From the NCBI GenBank assembly GCA_044237845.1, contig JBIIEL010000031.1, positions 1 to 24,569 of the forward strand: a stretch of DNA of 24,569 nt, given 5' to 3'. Below the pieces are notes generated by a model. That model saw only the letters and a program-made list of their open reading frames with translations. It did not search any database and was not told the DNA's origin. The stretch comes from QFOX01 sp044237845 (lineage in GTDB: Bacteria > Pseudomonadota > Alphaproteobacteria > Rickettsiales > UBA3002). Position numbers and translations under genes: made by a program. Of this stretch, positions 20,948 to 24,569 are shown piece by piece; positions within the stretch are counted from its first letter, which is position 1, and each line of letters opens with the position of its first letter.

Positions 20948-21024
20948 GCACCCGTAGCTCAACTGGATAGAGCACTTGACTACGAATCAAGAGGTTAGAG
21001 GTTCGACTCCTTTCGGGTGCGCCA
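20948..21024 (+). tRNA. tRNA-Arg (anticodon ACG)
   Basis: A 77-base cloverleaf with encoded CCA: acceptor GCACCCG/CGGGTGC, discriminator G, D stem GCTC/GAGC, anticodon stem CTTGA/TCAAG with loop CTACGAA (anticodon ACG, A34 expected to become inosine), variable AGGTT, T stem AGAGG/CCTTT with one G-U pair, loop TTCGACT. Confidence 0.96.
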
Positions 21025-21042
21025 TTTCCCTAACGGTTACAA

Positions 21043-21074
21043 GGCAGCACGGCTTAGAAATTTACCGTGCTGCC
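21043..21074. terminator. Strong hairpin between tRNA-Arg and dps
   Basis: GGCAGCACGG (21043-21052) pairs perfectly with CCGTGCTGCC (21065-21074) over a 12-base loop. It lies downstream of tRNA-Arg (plus) and of dps (minus). Neither strand has a good T-tract after it, so it may stop transcription inefficiently or protect RNA 3' ends. Confidence 0.5.
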
Positions 21075-21096
21075 TAGTTAAATACGGTTAGCGACT

Positions 21097-21567
21097 TTAT
21101 ACAGCCAACTTAACGCGTGACTGGTTTGGCAAGCTACTGCGGAGCATCCACGCAGTTTTCTCGTGCACGGCCATGCGCCCGACCAGCAGGTCAACCGTCG
21201 GCTCGTCTCCTGCTTTTTCAGCCGCAGCATGCGCTTTCTTCAGCGTGGCTACGAGGGTCTGATGGCTCTGCCAGAGATCTTTCACCATCTGGTTGTCGTC
21301 GTAGTTGCTGTGGCCATCCTTGATGGCGCTGAGCTTCGTGAATTCAGCAAAACCACCCGGCGATTTTTCACCTAGCGCGCGGATACGCTCGGCGACTTCG
21401 TCGATCGCGGCGGCGAGTTCAGTATACTGCTCCTGGAACATCAGGTGCAGCTCGCGGAAGCGCGTGCCTTCCACATTCCAGTGGTAGTTCTGGGTTTTAA
21501 GCGCCAGCGCGTAGCTGTCGGCGAGCACTTTTTTGAGGCCGTCCGTTACAGATTTCGTAGTCATCAT
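21097..21567 (-). CDS. dps: Dps-type ferritin-like DNA-protection protein
   Basis: Dps forms a 12-mer that oxidises and stores iron with peroxide and shields DNA in stress. The 156-residue protein carries the family motifs: KTQNYHWNVEGTRFRELHLMF, with the ferroxidase His, and YTELAAAIDEVAERIRALGE, with the Asp/Glu ligands on the neighbouring subunit; the later helix reads KDLWQSHQTLVATLKKAHAAAEKAGDEPT. The N-terminus (MMTTKSVTDGLKKVLADSY) is short with few lysines, so DNA binding through an N-terminal arm may be weak. AGGAGAG lies just before the paired ATGATG start (21567). I see no OxyR or Fur site I could defend. Confidence 0.93.
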   Translation of the reverse strand: MMTTKSVTDGLKKVLADSYALALKTQNYHWNVEGTRFRELHLMFQEQYTELAAAIDEVAERIRALGEKSPGGFAEFTKLSAIKDGHSNYDDNQMVKDLWQSHQTLVATLKKAHAAAEKAGDEPTVDLLVGRMAVHEKTAWMLRSSLPNQSRVKLAV

Positions 21568-21645
21568 TCTCTCCTAGGGTTGTGGTGAAGTAGGTCGATA
21601 AATAGTCTTCCGGCGTAAGTTTTCCATGTAATCTTTGGTAATTTT

Positions 21646-22347
21646 TCAGCCCAGCGTCGGCAAATCAATCAGCACCAGCTCGGCGGCGGTGGTCGCCGTG
21701 AGTTGCAGCTGTGGTAGCGCGGTGATGGCCACACCATCGCCCTTACGCAGCGTTTCACCGCCGAGGGTAATTTCCCCTTCCGAAACAAGCATATAGGCAC
21801 CGCCCTCAAGCGTGTGGCTCCATTCCTGCCCGGCGCGCAGCGTGCCGCCGTAGATGGAGGCATCCGCATCGATCCACAGTACATTATCGCCCGTTGGCGC
21901 AGCCAACCCGCTGGCGAGGAGCTGCAGCGCCCCCTCCTCTTTCGGGAATTGGCGCGACTCCCAGCGCGGCGTCGCGTTTTTTGTGCGCGGGTGGATCCAG
22001 ATTTGGTAGAGGCGCGTGGCGACCGTCTCCTCGTTCCACTCGGCATGGGTGATGCCGCTGCCGGCGCTCATCACCTGCACGTCACCCGCCGCGGTTTTGC
22101 CACGATTGCCGAGCGAATCCTCATGCGTGATCGCCCCAGCGCGGATATAGGTGATGATCTCCATATCGCGGTGCGGGTGCGGCGCAAAGCCGCCGCCAGC
22201 GGCGACGATATCGTCGTTAATCACGCGCAGGGGGCCCAGCCCCATGCGCTCCGGGTTGCGATAGTCTGCGAAGGAAAAATGATAATGCGCATCGAGCCAG
22301 TCGATTTTCATCGTGCCGAGTGCGTCGTAGCGTTGAATATCAAGCAT
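21646..22347 (-). CDS. Pirin family bicupin (YhhW-type)
   Basis: The 233-residue protein is a two-cupin pirin. The N-terminal cupin keeps the metal ligands: FAPHPHRDMEIITY gives two His, and SAGSGITHAEWNE gives the third His and the Glu. Such proteins bind Fe or another divalent metal, and E. coli YhhW can cleave quercetin in vitro, though the natural substrate is unclear. The C-terminal cupin (GGTLRAGQEWSHTLEGGAYMLVSEGEITLGGETL) lacks these ligands. Its length matches YhhW (231 residues). A nested palindromic repeat lies immediately upstream, about 14 bases before the start codon, so that element sits in its 5' region. Confidence 0.9.
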   Translation of the reverse strand: MLDIQRYDALGTMKIDWLDAHYHFSFADYRNPERMGLGPLRVINDDIVAAGGGFAPHPHRDMEIITYIRAGAITHEDSLGNRGKTAAGDVQVMSAGSGITHAEWNEETVATRLYQIWIHPRTKNATPRWESRQFPKEEGALQLLASGLAAPTGDNVLWIDADASIYGGTLRAGQEWSHTLEGGAYMLVSEGEITLGGETLRKGDGVAITALPQLQLTATTAAELVLIDLPTLG

Positions 22348-22360
22348 ATGGTTCTCCCTG

Positions 22361-22445
22361 TGTCATGCTGAACTTGTTTCAGCATCCATCAAAATACTCG
22401 GCGCAGACGCGCCGAGATGGATCCCGAAACAAGTTCGGAATGACA
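22361..22445. repeat. Nested palindromic element (three hairpins)
   Basis: Outer arms 22361-22389 and 22417-22445 are inverted copies matching at about 25 of 29 positions. Each arm is itself a hairpin (TGCTGAA/TTCAGCA on the left, TTCCGAA/TTCGGGA-like on the right), and the centre holds a perfect 8-bp hairpin CTCGGCGC/GCGCCGAG (22397-22404, 22409-22416). The arms differ mainly at positions that pair inside each hairpin, so each hairpin is kept. It resembles the dispersed GTCATGCTGAACTTG-type intergenic palindromes of alphaproteobacteria. No protein is encoded. It sits between the pirin and metY genes. Confidence 0.75.
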
Positions 22446-22483
22446 GCCACCTAGTATAGAACGCACTGAAAAAATTACCAGCC

Positions 22484-23797
22484 CTAGCTCGCCTTACGCT
22501 TCACGCTCACGCCCGCAGCAATCGCCTGATCGAGGTCGGCGATGATGTCGCTCACATCTTCGATGCCGATGCTGATGCGGATAGCTTCCGGCATCACGCC
22601 CACTTGCTTTTTATGCGCGTCCGAAAGCTGGCTGTGGGTGGTGGAGCTGGGGTGAATGATGAGCGAACGCGTGTCGCCAAGGTTGGCGAGCATGGAGAAC
22701 AGTTTTACGTTTTCGACCATGGTTTTTGCTTCGTCGAACCCGCCTTTAATGCCGAACGTGAACACCGAACCGGCGCCTTTGGCCAGATATTTTTTCGAGC
22801 GCTCGAAGTATTTGTTCGATGGCAGGCCGGCATAGTTCACCCAGGCCACGTCCGGGTTTTTCTCCAGCCACTCCGCCACTTTCTGCGCGTTGCTGCAATG
22901 GCGCTCCATGCGCAGGCTCAGCGTCTCGATGCCGTTGAGGGTGAGGAAGCTGTGGAACGGCGACTGGGTTGGCCCCAGCGCGCGCAGGCCAATCGCGTGC
23001 AGATGCACGGCGAGCGCCATGGTGCCGAAATTATCCGCAAAGCAGAGGCCGTTATAAGACGGGTGCGGCTTACCAAGCTCTGGGTATTTATCGCGATGCT
23101 TCGTCCAGTCGAATTTTCCGCCATCGATCACCGCGCCGCCGAGTGCGGTGCCGTTGCCGTTCAGGAATTTCGTGGTGGAGTGCAGCACCACATGCGCGCC
23201 ATGCTCCAGCGGACGGCAAAGGTATGGCGACGCCATCGTGTTATCAACGAGCAGCAGAATGTTATGTTCATTCGCGATTTTCGCCAGTTCCTCGATGTCG
23301 GATATCACGCCGCCCGGGTTCGCCAGCGACTCGATGAAAATCAGTTTGGTTTGCGGGGTGATGGCTTTGCGCACGGCGTCGAAATCATCGACATCGACGA
23401 AATCCGGCTGCCAGCCGAAGCTCGAGGGGAAGGTGTTCTGGAACTGATCCGTGGTGCCGCCATAGAGGCGCTTGCTCGCGACAAAACGATCACCCGGTTT
23501 CATGAGGGCTTGGAACGCAAGCAGTTGCGCCGCGTGGCCAGATGCCGTCACCGCCGCGCCCGTGCCGCCTTCTAACGCCGCTAGGCGCTCCTCCAGCACC
23601 GCATTGGTGGGGTTGGTGAGGCGCGAGTACACATTGCCGAATTTCTTCAGCATGAATTTATCCGCCGCGTCTTCCGCGTTTTCAAACACAAAGGCGCTGG
23701 TCGCATAAATCGGCACCTGACGCGCGCCGGTGGTTGGCTCTGGCGTGTAGCCCGCATGGATAGCGCGGGTGTCGAACTTGGCGGTTTCGTGGGTCAT
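22484..23797 (-). CDS. metY: O-acetylhomoserine sulfhydrylase (PLP-dependent)
   Basis: This 437-residue enzyme makes homocysteine from O-acetylhomoserine and sulfide, in direct-sulfhydrylation methionine synthesis. It has the Cys/Met-metabolism PLP fold: YSRLTNPT (Tyr57 and Arg59 bind the cofactor phosphate of the neighbouring subunit), GGTGAAVTASGHAAQ, VDNTMASPYLCRPLEHG (Asp185), and HSTTKFLNGNGTALGG with the Schiff-base Lys210. The length near 430 and the insertion around residues 220-260 (KFDWTKHRDKYPELGKPH) favour OAH sulfhydrylase over the shorter MetB/MetC/MetZ (about 390-400). AAGGAA precedes the ATG. I looked for a SAM-II riboswitch in the 133-base leader and do not see one. Confidence 0.92.
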   Translation of the reverse strand: MTHETAKFDTRAIHAGYTPEPTTGARQVPIYATSAFVFENAEDAADKFMLKKFGNVYSRLTNPTNAVLEERLAALEGGTGAAVTASGHAAQLLAFQALMKPGDRFVASKRLYGGTTDQFQNTFPSSFGWQPDFVDVDDFDAVRKAITPQTKLIFIESLANPGGVISDIEELAKIANEHNILLLVDNTMASPYLCRPLEHGAHVVLHSTTKFLNGNGTALGGAVIDGGKFDWTKHRDKYPELGKPHPSYNGLCFADNFGTMALAVHLHAIGLRALGPTQSPFHSFLTLNGIETLSLRMERHCSNAQKVAEWLEKNPDVAWVNYAGLPSNKYFERSKKYLAKGAGSVFTFGIKGGFDEAKTMVENVKLFSMLANLGDTRSLIIHPSSTTHSQLSDAHKKQVGVMPEAIRISIGIEDVSDIIADLDQAIAAGVSVKRKAS

Positions 23798-23864
23798 GGC
23801 GGTTCCTTATCGTTGTTTGCCGCCTGAGTAACATTGCCGCACGCAATGGTCAAATAGAACGCCA

Positions 23865-23901
23865 AAAAAGAAAATGCCGTTCTGAATCAACAGAACGGCA
23901 T
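23865..23901 (-). terminator. Intrinsic terminator of the 24437 gene
   Basis: On the minus strand ATGCCGTTCTG (23901-23891) pairs perfectly over 11 bp with CAGAACGGCAT (23884-23874), loop 6, followed by TTTTCTTTTTT. It isolates the orphan gene from metY downstream on the same strand. Confidence 0.88.
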
Positions 23902-23930
23902 GTTTCGTAGGTTGGTAGGAATGAAGGCGA

Positions 23931-24437
23931 TTACCTCGTCAGAAATTTGACAGTTGGTACTAACTTCCCAGAACTCGGCACCGGCTTTCCAGATGCGATA
24001 TTGTTCGCAAGGTTGACGATTTGATCTTCCTCGGCTTTTGTCAGACCATTTTGTGCATAGGCTGAAATTTTCATTTGCAAATCGTAAAATTGCTGGGCTT
24101 CTTTCTCGGTAAAGATTCCGTTTTTAGTGGGATTCTTTTCGTCCTTCAGCGCATGGGTGGCCGCCATCTTTACAGCATCCAAAACCTTTTTGGAGGTCGC
24201 CAGCAACTTCGTCGGATAGGTTTCGTTATCAAAACGTCCGCTGCTAAAGATTCGACCATCTTTACCAATTGTAATCGTGTCCTCTGAGCCCTCGCCACCA
24301 CTATAGACCCAGCCATAAGATAGACTCACACCACCATTTTGCAGCATCACTGTTTCATCATCAAGAGTACTTGGAATGCGTTTGGTCCCTTCTACAGTAC
24401 CGTCTTTCCAAGTTGTTACTTTACCATCGTTACTCAT
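23931..24437 (-). CDS. Orphan soluble protein of unknown function
   Basis: No family is recognised for this 168-residue protein. It has no signal peptide or membrane segment. The N-terminal half is rich in Gly, Asp and Thr with short repeated turns (KVTTWKDGTVEGTK, then DTITIGKDGRIFSSGRFDNET), suggesting beta-hairpins. Residues about 80-150 look helical (KLLATSKKVLDAVKMAATHAL and FTEKEAQQFYDLQMKISAYA). The start is well fixed: AGGAG lies 7 bases before the ATG at 24437. It is AT-richer than metY, monocistronic between its own promoter and terminator, and its promoter region holds a 13-G tract. Confidence 0.75.
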   Translation of the reverse strand: MSNDGKVTTWKDGTVEGTKRIPSTLDDETVMLQNGGVSLSYGWVYSGGEGSEDTITIGKDGRIFSSGRFDNETYPTKLLATSKKVLDAVKMAATHALKDEKNPTKNGIFTEKEAQQFYDLQMKISAYAQNGLTKAEEDQIVNLANNIASGKPVPSSGKLVPTVKFLTR

Positions 24438-24480
24438 AAAAATTCTCCTGTTTTAGCATATAAGGTTTAACAACAAGTTC

Positions 24481-24528
24481 ATTTTACCCCCCCCCCCCCG
24501 CGTTAATACAAGTTAAGGTTTTGTGACA
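24481..24528 (-). promoter_or_regulatory. Putative promoter with poly-G spacer and TGTCACA half-site
   Basis: On the minus strand TGTCACA (24528-24522) is followed by TTGTAT as a possible -35, TAACGC, a run of 13 G (24499-24487) and then TAAAAT (24486-24481), a 5-of-6 -10. The spacer would be 19 bases with 13 G and 17 with 11 G. A homopolymer between -35 and -10 is the layout of phase-variable promoters such as Neisseria porA. The second 11-bp half-site expected for a Pho box is weak here. Confidence 0.5.
24487..24499. repeat. 13-base poly-C/poly-G tract
   Basis: Thirteen consecutive C residues on the plus strand, by far the longest homopolymer I see in the window, 50 bases upstream of the 24437 start. 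Such tracts slip during replication, and their exact length is also error-prone in sequencing. Confidence 0.9.
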
Positions 24529-24569
24529 ATCTTTCGGCCAAAAGGTTAATTTTTATTTTTGATTGTTTT

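Noticed and set aside
22604..23575. A 323-codon open frame on the plus strand
   Set aside because: It is antisense to metY, whose identity and motifs are unambiguous.
23798..23930. SAM riboswitch in the metY leader
   Set aside because: I could not find the SAM-II pseudoknot core or SAM-I/IV/V conserved segments; the hairpin there is an intrinsic terminator of the upstream gene.
24503..24516. Second CtrA site (TTAA repeats) near the poly-C tract
   Set aside because: The spacing is 6 bases, not the 7 required by the consensus.

Overview
The window looks like chromosomal DNA from an alphaproteobacterium of moderately high GC whose order I cannot fix. The main evidence is the block gyrA-coaD-cyclophilin-cyclophilin-queA-tgt on the minus strand, an arrangement familiar from alphaproteobacteria. 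Supporting evidence is a perfect CtrA-type TTAA-N7-TTAAC site, a K+-independent H+-pumping pyrophosphatase, and tRNA genes with encoded CCA. Most of the content is housekeeping. Between the conserved genes sit several AT-richer orphan genes that I do not recognise.

Layout. 1-592: 3'-truncated orphan membrane protein (minus, TTG start). 728-2119: sodium/alanine-type symporter, ending in a bidirectional terminator shared with tRNA-Lys(TTT). 2311-8873 (minus): gyrA, coaD, a secreted and a cytosolic cyclophilin, queA and tgt, mostly with tiny gaps or overlaps; queA and tgt are consecutive-pathway queuosine enzymes. 8987-10270 (minus): an orphan gene and a DUF533/TerB-like gene. 10334-12196: argG and ppa, divergent. 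12243-13310 (minus): an AT-rich orphan with a caspase-clan-like His/Cys arrangement, lying between the soluble (ppa) and membrane (hppA) pyrophosphatases. 15653-16168 (minus): orphan glycine-zipper membrane protein. 16312-18156: Slt-type lytic transglycosylase, overlapping a small convergent lipoprotein. 18511-19709: a degenerate, frameshifted sensor-kinase-like gene behind a CtrA-type box. 19765-20349: EF-hand protein and rpmJ. 20423-22347: OmpA-like periplasmic protein, tRNA-Arg(ACG), dps and a pirin. 22361-22445: a nested palindromic repeat. 22484-23797: O-acetylhomoserine sulfhydrylase. 23931-24437: another orphan, with a 13-G tract in its putative promoter.

The most interesting pattern is regulatory. 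Orphan genes starting at 592, 9418 and 16168 (all minus) are each preceded, in the gene's own orientation, by a pair of TGTCACA-like half-sites exactly 11 bp apart. This is the architecture of a Pho box or other OmpR/PhoB-family site. A fourth orphan (24437) has one strong half-site plus the poly-G tract between its putative -35 and -10. I propose that these genes form a co-regulated orphan regulon, possibly with a phase-variable member. Other notable points are a TGT lacking all three zinc cysteines, the caspase-like orphan, and a pseudokinase with Arg at the phospho-acceptor position.

No stretch longer than 300 bases lacks a gene. I see no CRISPR array, insertion sequence, integrase or rRNA.
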